Assembly (NCBI RefSeq): GCF_020037125.1
Contig: NZ_JAIQDG010000015.1
Coordinates: 62,001-126,000, forward strand
DNA length: 64,000 nt
Reading direction: 5' to 3'
From: Myxococcus sp. RHSTA-1-4
Lineage (GTDB): Bacteria > Myxococcota > Myxococcia > Myxococcales > Myxococcaceae
Each line of letters opens with the position of its first letter. Within the stretch, counting starts at the first letter, position 1. The position numbers and the translations under genes are program-made. The notes beneath the pieces were generated by a model. That model was not told the origin of the DNA, did no database searches, and was given only the letters and a program-made list of their open reading frames with translations. Shown piece by piece: positions 51,775 through 59,894 of this stretch.

Positions 51775-52832
51775 GACTTCCTCCCCGCGCCCAGCTTGGG
51801 CGCGAGCTTCTCCAGGATGAGCCCACCCAGCGCCGCCGCGTTCGCGCGCGCGTTGCGGGCGGGAATCCCCACCACCTGCTCCACGAAGCGCACGCCCACC
51901 GCGTTGTCCGTGGCCGGCCCGGCCACCATGTCCACGTCGATGCCGTACGCCTCTCTCAGGTGCCGCACGCCGCCGGACGCGCCCACCGGGTCGTTCGCGC
52001 ACAGCACCCACGCGCCCGCCAGCGCCTTCAGCTCCGGGTCCGCCAGGATGCCCTGCACCCCGTACTCGCCCATGATGCCGTCACCCGTCTCCGCGACGAT
52101 GACGTCCACGTTCTCCGCCGCCAGCTCGGAGAACAGCACCCGCGCCACGGTCGCGCCCGTGCGGGAGCCCGTGCAGACGACGCCCGCGTCCGTGAAGTCC
52201 ATCACCACGTCCGCGCCGGCGTCCTGCATGGCCAGCGTGTCCCGCATCAGCGACACGCCCGTCAGCTTCGCCCCGCCCACGCGGTAGCCCGCCTGCGCCA
52301 GCTTGCGCACCATGGCGCTGGCCGCGAACGTCTTTCCCGCGTTCATGCAGGTGCCCACCACGTAGACCACCGGGCACTTCACCGGAATGGGCTGGCCCTT
52401 CAGCGAGCCCGAGCTGATGTGCGCCGGCTGCCCGGTGCGCGACATCAGCTCCGGGAACTCCAGCACCTGGCCCAGCACCTCCGCCTCGAAGGGCTGGCCC
52501 ACGCCCGGGTTGTGGGACGTGCACTTGCCGATGACGCCGCCCATGTTCAGCACGTGCAGGCGCTCGCCCACGGACACGGACTCCGGCACCACGCCCTCGT
52601 AGCCGTGCAGCGCGTTGCGGTGCCCCAGGGCGCCCACGACGATGTCGCCCGCGTGCAGCGTGACGAGCCGCCCGTGCGGGTCCTCGAGCTGGTTGTAGAC
52701 GCTCTTCTCCCCGTGGATGCGCACGGCCACCACCGCGCCCTCCTCGGCCTTCACCTCATCCGCCAGGTGCACCGTGCGGCCCAGGCCGAGGTTGCGCGTG
52801 ACGCTGCCCACCTTGTCGACGAAGACCTTCAT
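51771..52832 (-). CDS. DUF1611-like P-loop protein within the arginine cluster
   Basis: 353 residues, preceded by GGGAGG. The N-terminal ~150 residues form a beta-rich domain with VTLHAGDIVVGALGHRNALHGYEG and LHVLNMGGVIGKC. The C-terminal ~200 residues are a P-loop domain: VVYVVGTCMNAGKTF, GGAKLTGVSLMRD, DFTDAGVV, VIVAETGDGIMGEYG. The spacing of these blocks parallels DgcN (GTDCSVGKK, RATGQTGIF, DLVEGQGSLFHP), so the two appear related within the DUF1611/dethiobiotin-synthetase-like superfamily. It starts 1 bp after the argG stop and overlaps argC by 4 bp, so it belongs to the pathway by context. Because argA and argJ are missing here, an acyl-glutamate-forming role is an attractive hypothesis. 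Confidence 0.75.
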   Translation of the reverse strand: MKVFVDKVGSVTRNLGLGRTVHLADEVKAEEGAVVAVRIHGEKSVYNQLEDPHGRLVTLHAGDIVVGALGHRNALHGYEGVVPESVSVGERLHVLNMGGVIGKCTSHNPGVGQPFEAEVLGQVLEFPELMSRTGQPAHISSGSLKGQPIPVKCPVVYVVGTCMNAGKTFAASAMVRKLAQAGYRVGGAKLTGVSLMRDTLAMQDAGADVVMDFTDAGVVCTGSRTGATVARVLFSELAAENVDVIVAETGDGIMGEYGVQGILADPELKALAGAWVLCANDPVGASGGVRHLREAYGIDVDMVAGPATDNAVGVRFVEQVVGIPARNARANAAALGGLILEKLAPKLGAGRKS

Positions 52833-52833
52833 T

Positions 52834-54030
52834 TCAACCTCCCTTGGCCCGGTGCGAGAGCATCTGCGCCACGCCGTACAGCTTGGCGAAACCCGCCGCT
52901 TCTGAACCCGTCCACAGCACGTTGGCTTCTCCGTACGTCGCCACCTTGGCGTCCATCAGCGAGTGTGGCGAGCGCACGCCCTCCACCACCAGCGTCCGCG
53001 GGTGAAGCACCAGCCGCACGTCACCCGTCACCCGCTCCTGCGACGAGGTGAGGAACGCCTCCAGGTCCTTCACCAGCGGGTCGAAGAAGTGGCCCTCGTG
53101 CAGCAGCGAGCCGTAGAGGTTGCCCACCGTCTCCTTCCAGAATAGCTGCTTGCCGGACAGCACCAGCTTCTCCAGCTCGCGGTGCGAGGTGACGAGCAGG
53201 TGAGCGGCCGGCGCCTCGAAGCCCACCCGGCCCTTGATGCCGAGAATCGTGTCGCCCAGGTGCACGCCCCGGCCGATGCCGTACGTGCGCCCCACCGCGT
53301 TGAGCGTCTCCACCAGCTTCACGGGGCCCATGGCCTCGCCGTCCAGCGCGGACGGGACGCCCTGCGTGAAGGACACCGTCAGCGTGCGGGGCTTCAGGTC
53401 GGTGGGAATCTCCCCGCCGGGGAAGGCCGCCTCGGGCAGCGCGCTCCACGAGTCCAGCGTCTCGCGGCCGCCCACCGAGGTGCCCCACATGCCCTCGTTG
53501 ACGGAGTAGGAGCCCAGCTTCGGAGGCATGTGGATGCCGCGCTCGGCCAGGAAGGACAGCTCCTGCTGCCGGCTCAGGCCCAGCGTGCGGATGGGCGTCA
53601 GCAACTCCAGGTCCGGCGCCAGCGAGCGGAAGGCCACGTCGAAGCGCACCTGGTCGTTGCCCGCGCCGGTGCTGCCGTGGGCAATCGCCTGGACGCCCAG
53701 CTCGCGCGCCACGCGCACCACCTCCACCGCCTGGCAGGCCCGCTCCGCGGAGACGCTCAGGGGGTAGACCTGCCCACGCAGCACGTTGCCGGCGATGAGG
53801 TAGCGCAGGTAGCCCTGGAAGAGGGTGTCGCGCGCGTCCACCGTCTTGTGCGCCACCGCGCCCAGCTTCACCGACAGCGCCTCGATGTTCGCGAGCTGCT
53901 CGGCCGGGAAGCCGCCGGTGTCCACCGTGACGGTCGTCACGGCGTAGCCCTGCTCGCGCAGGTAGACGGTGCAGAAAGCGGTATCGAGTCCGCCGGAGAA
54001 GGCCAGCACCACGTTCTTCTTGTTGCTCAT
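52834..54030 (-). CDS. argG: Argininosuccinate synthase
   Basis: 398 residues from ATG 54030, preceded by GAGGAGTGACGAC. The ATP-pyrophosphatase motif is VLAFSGGLDTAFC. HGSTGAGNDQVRF and SYSVNEGMWG complete the ArgG pattern. It condenses citrulline and aspartate with ATP to argininosuccinate. It sits between argH and the P-loop gene in the minus-strand operon. Confidence 0.95.
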   Translation of the reverse strand: MSNKKNVVLAFSGGLDTAFCTVYLREQGYAVTTVTVDTGGFPAEQLANIEALSVKLGAVAHKTVDARDTLFQGYLRYLIAGNVLRGQVYPLSVSAERACQAVEVVRVARELGVQAIAHGSTGAGNDQVRFDVAFRSLAPDLELLTPIRTLGLSRQQELSFLAERGIHMPPKLGSYSVNEGMWGTSVGGRETLDSWSALPEAAFPGGEIPTDLKPRTLTVSFTQGVPSALDGEAMGPVKLVETLNAVGRTYGIGRGVHLGDTILGIKGRVGFEAPAAHLLVTSHRELEKLVLSGKQLFWKETVGNLYGSLLHEGHFFDPLVKDLEAFLTSSQERVTGDVRLVLHPRTLVVEGVRSPHSLMDAKVATYGEANVLWTGSEAAGFAKLYGVAQMLSHRAKGG

Positions 54031-54056
54031 GTCGTCACTCCTCACGGGGAAGGGGT

Positions 54057-55406
54057 TCACAGCGACCACACGCGCTCGGCGGCGGAGGCCATCGAGCGGT
54101 GCGTCTCATCGAGCCAGGCGCGCGCGGCGGCCAGCTCCTCCCGGGCCTGGGGCAGGCCCAGGTTGCCGGCGCCACCCAGGTGGGTGGCCGTCAGTGCGCC
54201 GCGGTCCGGGCGGAAGGTGCCGTCCGCGATTTCGCGGCCCACCTGCCGGTACGCGTCGCGGAAGGGCAGCCCCTGGGCCACCAGCGCGTAGGCATGGTGG
54301 GCGGCATACAGCGTGTCGTCGCTGGCGCGCGCCGCCGCGTCCGCCTGAATCTGGAGCGCGGGCACCAGCCGGGCGAGCACCACCAGCAGCTCCTTCATGG
54401 AGGACAGCGCCGCCAGGGTGGGGCGCTTCAGGAGCTGGAAGTCGCGGTGGTAGCTGGAGGGCAGGCCGCCGGCCACCGCCTCCACCTGGTGCGCGAGGCC
54501 CCGCAGCTCGCGGCACCGGCCGCGCGCCAGCTCCACCACGTCCGGGTTCTTCTTCTGCGGCATGATGGACGAGCCGGTGGTGAACGCGTCCGGCAGCTTC
54601 AGGAAGCCGAACTCGTCCATGCTGTAGAGCTGCACGTCCCACAGCCACTTCTCCAGCGTGCCCGCCACCGAGCACGACCACCCCAGCACCGCCGCCTCGT
54701 GCCGGCCCCGGCCGTTCTGCACGTCGATGGGGCTGCGCTGCACCCGGCTGAAGCCGAGCAGCTTCGCCACGTACTCGCGGTCGATGGGCAGCGGCACGCC
54801 GAAGCCCGCCGCCGCGCCCAGCGGGCACCTGTCCAGCCGGGCCCACACGCCGCGCAGCGCCTCCAGCTCCTCCAGCAGCCCCTCCGCGAAGGCCATGCCC
54901 CACAGGCCGAAGGTGGACGGCATGGCCCGCCGCAGGTGGGTGTAGCCGGGCAGCGCCACGTCCGCGTGCGCCTGCGCGAAGTCCAGGAACGTCCCGGCCA
55001 GCTCCACCGCGCGCGCGCCCAGCGACAGCACCTCCTCGCGCAAGAGCAGGCGCACGGCGAGCTGCACCTGGTCATTGCGCGAGCGCGCCAGATGGATGCG
55101 CTTGCCCGGCTCGCCCACGCGCTCCACCAGCGCCGCCTCCAGCGCGGTGTGCCCGTCCTCCTGTTCGGGGCGGATGGTGAAGGCGCCGGCGCGTGCCTCG
55201 TCGTGCAGCACCTTCAGCGCGGACACCAGCGCCCGCGCCTCCTCGGCGCGCAGCAGGCCCACGTGCGCCAGCATCCGCGCGTGCGCGGCGCTGCCGAGCG
55301 CGTCATGCGGCGCCAGCGCCAGGTCCACCACCGGGTCGTCGCCCACCGTGAAACGGTGGATGACGGCGTCCAGCGGCGCGCCCTTGCCCCACAGGGTGTC
55401 AGCCAC
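54057..55406 (-). CDS. argH: Argininosuccinate lyase
   Basis: 449 residues of the fumarase/aspartase superfamily. The signature GSSIMPQKKNPD is intact and is preceded by RSRNDQVQLAVRL and LPGYTHLRRAMP. It splits argininosuccinate into arginine and fumarate. Its start overlaps the end of the upstream deacylase gene by 8 bp, evidence of one operon. Confidence 0.95.
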   Translation of the reverse strand: MADTLWGKGAPLDAVIHRFTVGDDPVVDLALAPHDALGSAAHARMLAHVGLLRAEEARALVSALKVLHDEARAGAFTIRPEQEDGHTALEAALVERVGEPGKRIHLARSRNDQVQLAVRLLLREEVLSLGARAVELAGTFLDFAQAHADVALPGYTHLRRAMPSTFGLWGMAFAEGLLEELEALRGVWARLDRCPLGAAAGFGVPLPIDREYVAKLLGFSRVQRSPIDVQNGRGRHEAAVLGWSCSVAGTLEKWLWDVQLYSMDEFGFLKLPDAFTTGSSIMPQKKNPDVVELARGRCRELRGLAHQVEAVAGGLPSSYHRDFQLLKRPTLAALSSMKELLVVLARLVPALQIQADAAARASDDTLYAAHHAYALVAQGLPFRDAYRQVGREIADGTFRPDRGALTATHLGGAGNLGLPQAREELAAARAWLDETHRSMASAAERVWSL

Positions 55407-56460
55407 GGGCCACCTCCTCGAAGTAGCCGCGCACCAGGCGCGTGTAGAAGGCGGCGCCGGCTTCCAGCTCCGCCCGGGTGAGGTACTCGTCCGCCTGATG
55501 GCTGCGCAGGGTGTCGCCGGGGCCCACCTTCACCGCCGGAAGGTCGCCCAGGAAGGCCCAGTCGGACGTGGTGCTGGAGCCCACCGGCTGCGCGCCCGCG
55601 GCGGCGATCGCCGCGCGGACGACGGGCTGGTTCGACGCCGTCGCCTTCGGCAGGTAGCGCGCGGAGTGCACGTGCACCTCGCTCTTCAGCGCCCCGGCCA
55701 CCTGCTTCGCCACCTCCGCGTGGTTCATGGCCGGCGTGGTGCGCAGGTCCACGAAGAACTCGCACTTGTCGGGCACCTGGTTTCGCGCCAGGCCGCCGGA
55801 AATCTGCGTCACCTGCGCCCGCGCCTCGCCCAGCAGCGGGTGGGACGGGAAGCGCAGCTCCGCCAGCACGGAGATGTCCACCGCCGCCATGTGGATGGCG
55901 TTCACCGAGGCATTGGTGTGCGCATGCGCCACGTGCCCGCTCTTCCCGTGCGCCGTGCAGCGCAAGAGCAGCATGCCCCGCTGCGCGGTGCAGGGCTTGA
56001 GGCTCGTGGGCTCACCCACGATGGCCGCGTCCAGCGGGCCCAGCTCGGACAGCATCGTTCCCAGTCCCTGGCCTCCCGTCTCTTCCTCGGCGGTGAAGGC
56101 GAAGACGACCTCGCCTCCGGTGGGGGCTCCTTCCTTCAAGAGGGACTGCGCGGCGAGGAGCATCCCCGTCACGCAGCCCTTGGCGTCGTTGCTGCCCAGG
56201 CCGTACAGCCGGTCCTCCCGCCACTCGGGCGCGTGGGGCTCGTACGTCCACCCGGCGCACGGCTTCACCGTGTCCAGGTGCGAGTTGACGAGCAGCCGGC
56301 GCGGCCCGCTCCCCACGGAGAACCACACGTTGTGGCCCTTCCGCTGGACGCGCGCGCCCCAGCCCTCGGCCCACCCGGACACGGTGTCCGCGATGCGGCC
56401 CTCGTCACCCGAAACGCTGGGGATGGCCACCAGCGCCTGGAGCAGCTCCGTCGCCTTCAT
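55399..56460 (-). CDS. argE: M20-family N-acyl-citrulline/N-acyl-ornithine deacylase (ArgE-like)
   Basis: 353 residues. The M20 metal site is visible: HLDTV (His61, Asp63), GSNDAKG (Asp92), AEEETGG (Glu125-127) and GEPTS. The C-terminal His ligand lies in LRSHQADEYLT. It is shorter than E. coli ArgE (~383). Because the neighbouring transcarbamylase makes N-acyl-citrulline, the deacylase should act on N-acyl-citrulline, as in Xanthomonas. It overlaps argB by 4 bp and argH by 8 bp. Confidence 0.9.
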   Translation of the reverse strand: MKATELLQALVAIPSVSGDEGRIADTVSGWAEGWGARVQRKGHNVWFSVGSGPRRLLVNSHLDTVKPCAGWTYEPHAPEWREDRLYGLGSNDAKGCVTGMLLAAQSLLKEGAPTGGEVVFAFTAEEETGGQGLGTMLSELGPLDAAIVGEPTSLKPCTAQRGMLLLRCTAHGKSGHVAHAHTNASVNAIHMAAVDISVLAELRFPSHPLLGEARAQVTQISGGLARNQVPDKCEFFVDLRTTPAMNHAEVAKQVAGALKSEVHVHSARYLPKATASNQPVVRAAIAAAGAQPVGSSTTSDWAFLGDLPAVKVGPGDTLRSHQADEYLTRAELEAGAAFYTRLVRGYFEEVARG

Positions 56461-57383
56461 CCCACGGCCCCGGACGGCTTCGGCGCGGCCTCGCGCACCA
56501 CCATGGTGCCGCTGCCCTCGTTGGTGAAGACCTCCTCCAGGAGCGCGTTGGGCGCCACGCCGCTGACGAGGTGCACGCTGCCCACTCCGCCCACCAGCGC
56601 GTGGCGGATGGCGTGCGCCTTGGGCCGCATGCCGCCGGAGATGACCCCGGTGTTCTCCATGGTGGCCAGGTCCGTCAGGTTCGCCAGCGTCACGAGCGAC
56701 GTCGGGTCGTTCACGTCCTTCAGCAGGCCCGGCACCTGGACGAGGAAGAAGAGCTTCTCGGCCGACAGCGCCACCGCGAGCGCCGCCGCCACCGTGTCCG
56801 CGTTGGTGTTGTACACGGCGCCGTCCACGCCGCCCGACAGGGGCGCCACCACCGGCACGTAGTCCGCCGAGCGCAGGTGCTCCACCACGCGCGTGTCCAC
56901 CGACTCGATGTCACCCACGAGGCCGTAGTCGACGAGCTTCCCCTCGGTGGAGCCGGGCTCGGTCACCATGACGGGGGGCCGCTTGCGCGCCTTGATGAGG
57001 CCCGCGTCCACGCCGCTCAGGCCCACCGCGGGCACGCCCGCCGCCTGGAGGTCCGCGAGCAGGTCCGTGTGCAGCTTGCCGGCGAGCACCATCTTCGCCG
57101 CGTCCAGAACCGGCGCGGAGGTGACACGGCGGCCCGCCACCTTCTCCACCGGCAGGTGGAGGGCGTCACAGAGGGTGTCCAGCTCCGGGCCGCCGCCGTG
57201 AACGACGATGGGGCGGATGGAGAAGGTCCACAGCAGGGCAATCTGCTCGCACGCGGAGCGGCGCAGCTTCGGCTCGCTCAGCATGGCACCGCCGAGCTTC
57301 ACGACGAACGTCTTGCGGCGGAACTGCTGCACGTAGCGCGCGGCGTGGCGGAGCGCGGCGTAGGGATCGGGCGACAGGGGCAC
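56457..57383 (-). CDS. argB: N-acyl-glutamate kinase ArgB
   Basis: 308 residues of the amino acid kinase family. Motifs: FVVKLGGAML, IVVHGGGPELD, VGLSGVDAGLI, YNTNADTVAAALA and GVISGGMRPK. It phosphorylates N-acyl-glutamate. The lack of the long N-terminal helix found in arginine-sensitive hexameric kinases is not clear-cut, since ~25 extra residues precede the core. It lies 36 bp downstream of the transcarbamylase and overlaps argE by 4 bp. Confidence 0.93.
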   Translation of the reverse strand: MPLSPDPYAALRHAARYVQQFRRKTFVVKLGGAMLSEPKLRRSACEQIALLWTFSIRPIVVHGGGPELDTLCDALHLPVEKVAGRRVTSAPVLDAAKMVLAGKLHTDLLADLQAAGVPAVGLSGVDAGLIKARKRPPVMVTEPGSTEGKLVDYGLVGDIESVDTRVVEHLRSADYVPVVAPLSGGVDGAVYNTNADTVAAALAVALSAEKLFFLVQVPGLLKDVNDPTSLVTLANLTDLATMENTGVISGGMRPKAHAIRHALVGGVGSVHLVSGVAPNALLEEVFTNEGSGTMVVREAAPKPSGAVG

Positions 57384-57419
57384 GTGGCACCTCTAGAAAA
57401 GGGGGAAGGGGAGGGAAGG

Positions 57420-58433
57420 TCAGCGCGAGTGCGAGCGCATCCAGTGAAGGAGCGCGCGCTGGACGTGGTAGCGGTTGCCCGCCTCGTCCACGACGCGGCT
57501 GCTCGGGTGGTCCAGCACCTCGTCGGCCACCTCCACGTTGCGGCGAACCGGCAGGCAGTGGAGGAAGGCCGCGTCCTTGGCGGCGCGGGACATGGTGCGC
57601 AGCGTGGGCATCCACCCGGAGTAGGAGGCCAGCAGCGCGGTGACGTCGTTCGGAGAGAACGCCGCCGCGGCCGTCGGGCCCCACGACTTGGCGTACACCG
57701 CGCGGCTGCCGGCGAGCGCCTCGTCCTGGTCATGGGTGTAGGTGATGCTGCCGCCGGTGGCCTTCGCGTACGCCTCCGCCTCCGCCCGCACGGCGGGGTG
57801 CAGCTCGAAGCCGGGAGGGTGCGCCACGCGCACCTCGCAGCCGGCGGCGGCGGCGCTCAGGAGGAAGGAGTTGGGCACGGCCTTGGGCAGCGGCTTGATG
57901 TGCGGCGCCCAGGTGAGCGTCACCGGCAGCTTCTTCGTGGAGCCGAACGTCTCGCGCAGGGTGAGCACGTCCGCCAGGCCCTGGCAGGGGTGCTCGCGCG
58001 CGGACTCCATGCTGACCACCGGCACGGTGGCCCACTTGCGGAAGGCGTTGATGACGGGGTCGAGCTCGTCCTCCTCGTCGCCGCCGCCCTGCGAGAAGGT
58101 CCGCACGCCCAGCATGTCCACGAAGCGCGACAGGACGGGCGCCGCCTCCTTGAGGTGCTCGGCCCGGTCCGCGTTCATCACCGCGCCCTCGCGGTGCTCC
58201 AGCTTCCACACGCCCGCGCCCACGTCGAGGATGATGGCGTTGCCACCCCCGCGCAGCATGACGGCCTCGAACGAGGTGCGCGTGCGCAGCGAAGGGTTGA
58301 AGAACACCATCCCCAGGATGGTGCCCGGGAACAGCGGCTGCCCCGGCGCCTGCTGCTTCCACGCGGCCGCCTGCGCGAGCACCGCCTCGACGCCCTCGGG
58401 GCCGAGGTCCTTGATGTGGGTGACGTGCTTCAT
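57420..58433 (-). CDS. argF': N-acyl-L-ornithine transcarbamylase (ArgF', acetyl- or succinyl-ornithine type)
   Basis: 337 residues from ATG 58433. Carbamoyl-phosphate binding FFNPSLRTRTSFE and HPCQGLADVL are present. The acyl-ornithine-type features are present too: Trp76 in GVWKLE (equivalent of Trp77 of Xanthomonas AOTCase), LTWAPHIKPLPKAVPNS, and HCLPVRRNVEVADEVLD with EAGNRYHVQRAL, rather than the ornithine-type C-terminus. In ungapped comparison with the remembered Xanthomonas sequence, acetyl-specific Glu92 is replaced here by Ala91 (NADRAEH). Succinylornithine enzymes of Bacteroides have Pro there, and Ala at this site was reported to switch AOTCase to succinylornithine. Hence the substrate may be N-succinylornithine. 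First gene of the operon, divergent from argR. Confidence 0.9.
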   Translation of the reverse strand: MKHVTHIKDLGPEGVEAVLAQAAAWKQQAPGQPLFPGTILGMVFFNPSLRTRTSFEAVMLRGGGNAIILDVGAGVWKLEHREGAVMNADRAEHLKEAAPVLSRFVDMLGVRTFSQGGGDEEDELDPVINAFRKWATVPVVSMESAREHPCQGLADVLTLRETFGSTKKLPVTLTWAPHIKPLPKAVPNSFLLSAAAAGCEVRVAHPPGFELHPAVRAEAEAYAKATGGSITYTHDQDEALAGSRAVYAKSWGPTAAAAFSPNDVTALLASYSGWMPTLRTMSRAAKDAAFLHCLPVRRNVEVADEVLDHPSSRVVDEAGNRYHVQRALLHWMRSHSR

Positions 58434-58481
58434 GGGCCTGTGCTCCAACCGGCAGCGGGCCGGATGCATGGGTTGATGAAT

Positions 58482-58501
58482 ATGCACGAAAATTCGTGCA
58501 T
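58482..58501. promoter_or_regulatory. ArgR-type palindrome near argF' start
   Basis: ATGCACGAA (58482-58490), AA, TTCGTGCAT (58493-58501): perfect 9-bp arms. It lies in an AT-rich island in the argF'-argR gap, 49 bp from the argF' start. ARG boxes are ~18-20 bp imperfect palindromes, so the size fits. The sequence differs from the E. coli consensus. Confidence 0.6.
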
Positions 58502-58578
58502 TTTCAAAAGAGGCGCGGATATTATGCAGAAAGACGCAGCGCGCAAGCCTCTTATTGCGGAAATTTTTATGCAGGCGC

Positions 58579-58598
58579 TTGCGTGCATATTCACGCAA
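58579..58598. promoter_or_regulatory. ArgR-type palindrome near argR start
   Basis: TTGCGTG (58579-58585), CATATT, CACGCAA (58592-58598): perfect 7-bp arms in a 20-bp site, the same length as the other palindrome 97 bp away. It lies 17 bp before the argR start. Two sites in a divergent arg promoter suit looping by hexameric ArgR and autoregulation. Confidence 0.5.
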
Positions 58599-58614
58599 AT
58601 GCATGGTGCCCGGA

Positions 58615-59037
58615 ATGAACCTGGACGAGACCATCCTGCGGCTCATCACCGAGCGGGAGATCAGTGATCAGGCGGTACTTCAGGAGCTGCTGGAGGCGCA
58701 GGGGGAGGCGCCGAGTCAGTCCACGCTGTCGCGCCGGCTGAAGAAGCTGGGCGTGCAGAAGGTGGGGGGGCGCTACCAGCGCGTGGAGACGCCGCCGCCG
58801 GTGGCGCCCGCGCGGCCCTGGCTGAGGATCATCGAGGCGCCTCCCAGCCTGCTCGTGCTGAAGACGGCGCCCGGCTACGCGCAGGTGTTCGCGCTGGCGC
58901 TGGACCGCGAGCCGGACGTGCCCGGCCTGGCCGGCACCGTGGCGGGGGATGACACCATCTTCGTCGCGGTGACGGACCCCTCCCGCCTGCGCGAGGTGCG
59001 CGAGGTGGTGGAGGAGCTGATGTCGCGGGGGACGTGA
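58615..59037 (+). CDS. argR: Arginine repressor ArgR
   Basis: 140 residues from ATG 58615. The N-terminal winged helix is LDETILRLITEREISDQAVLQELLEAQG, followed by SQSTLSRRLKKLGVQKVGGRY. The C-terminal domain has LLVLKTAPGYAQVFALALD and AGDDTIFVAVTDPSR, which form the hexamer and arginine-binding site. It is divergent from the arginine operon and probably represses it, and itself, through the palindromes in the shared region. An alternative start four codons upstream (58603) is possible. No clear ribosome binding site is seen. Confidence 0.92.
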   Translation: MNLDETILRLITEREISDQAVLQELLEAQGEAPSQSTLSRRLKKLGVQKVGGRYQRVETPPPVAPARPWLRIIEAPPSLLVLKTAPGYAQVFALALDREPDVPGLAGTVAGDDTIFVAVTDPSRLREVREVVEELMSRGT

Positions 59038-59180
59038 GGGCTCCGGGGCTCTTGCGCTTTGCCCCGGGTGGGGACAACCTTTCAGGGTGGGCGCTGGCTG
59101 GGTGCCCTCACACGTCAGGCCCCGGTGCTATCTCCGCACGCATGGAACTGGAGACGGGCGGCGGGGAGTATGGGCGGAGC

Positions 59181-59735
59181 ATGGAACGGAAGAGGGCCAC
59201 CTACGCGGAGCTGGAGGCGCTTCCCGACAACATGGTCGGGGAGATTGTCGACGGGGTGCTGTACGCAAGCCCGCGGCCCGCGGGGCCCCATGCGATGACG
59301 TACTCCCGTCTGGGCGCCGAGCTGACGGGGCCGTTCACCCGGGGGCGGGGCGGGCCTGGAGGCTGGCTCATCTACGACGAGCCGGAGCTTCATCTGGCGG
59401 AGGACGTGCTGGTCCCGGACGTCGCGGGCTGGCGCCGCGAGCGGATGCCGGAGCCCTACCGCACCGCGTTCACCACGCTCGCTCCCGACTGGCTCTGCGA
59501 GATTCTCTCGCCCTCCACCAAGACGCTGGACCGGAAGGCGAAGCTGCCGGTGTACGCCCGCGAGGGCGTGCGGCACGTCTGGCTGATGGACCCCGAGGCG
59601 CGCACGCTGGAGGTCTTCCGGTTGGAGGGTGAGCGCTACACCCTGCTCGCCAGCCACATCGGAAATACGCCTGTCCGCGCCGAGCCCTTCGAGGCCATCG
59701 AGCTGGACCTGCCCTTCCTCTGGGGCGAGGTGTAG
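59181..59735 (+). CDS. Uma2-family (DUF820) putative endonuclease
   Basis: 184 residues from ATG 59181. The family pattern is RATYAELEALPDNMVGEIVDGVLYASPRP, then EPELHLAEDVLVPDVAGWR, LAPDWLCEILSPSTKTLDRKAKLPVYA, and HVWLMDPEARTLEVF. The PD-(D/E)xK-like core residues (Asp in VPDVAGW, Glu in CEILS, Lys in RKAKL) are present, so nuclease activity is possible, though no Uma2 protein role is firmly settled. A start at 59142 would add 13 residues. Confidence 0.88.
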   Translation: MERKRATYAELEALPDNMVGEIVDGVLYASPRPAGPHAMTYSRLGAELTGPFTRGRGGPGGWLIYDEPELHLAEDVLVPDVAGWRRERMPEPYRTAFTTLAPDWLCEILSPSTKTLDRKAKLPVYAREGVRHVWLMDPEARTLEVFRLEGERYTLLASHIGNTPVRAEPFEAIELDLPFLWGEV

Positions 59736-59742
59736 TCCGCAT

Positions 59743-59765
59743 GCCCCGCTCGGACTGACCGGGGC
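59743..59765 (+). terminator. Hairpin after the Uma2 gene, candidate terminator
   Basis: GCCCCG (59743-59748) pairs with CGGGGC (59760-59765) around an 11-base loop and is followed by CTTGCGTTT. It starts 8 bp after the stop. Confidence 0.5.
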
Positions 59766-59894
59766 CTTGCGTTTCGCGTCCTTCGAGACCAACTGGAGGT
59801 CTTCCGGTTACAAGCCGGTTACACCCCTCGCCGGCCTCCATTCGTACTGTCCTCAGCGTGCCCCACCGGGCACCGCCGTACGAAAGGACGCACG

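Noticed and set aside
57420-58433. Ordinary ornithine transcarbamylase (ArgF/ArgI)
   Set aside because: The C-terminal HCLPVRRNV and HVQ blocks and the WKLEH/KPLPKAVPNS regions match acyl-ornithine transcarbamylases, not the HCLPAFHD-type ornithine enzyme.
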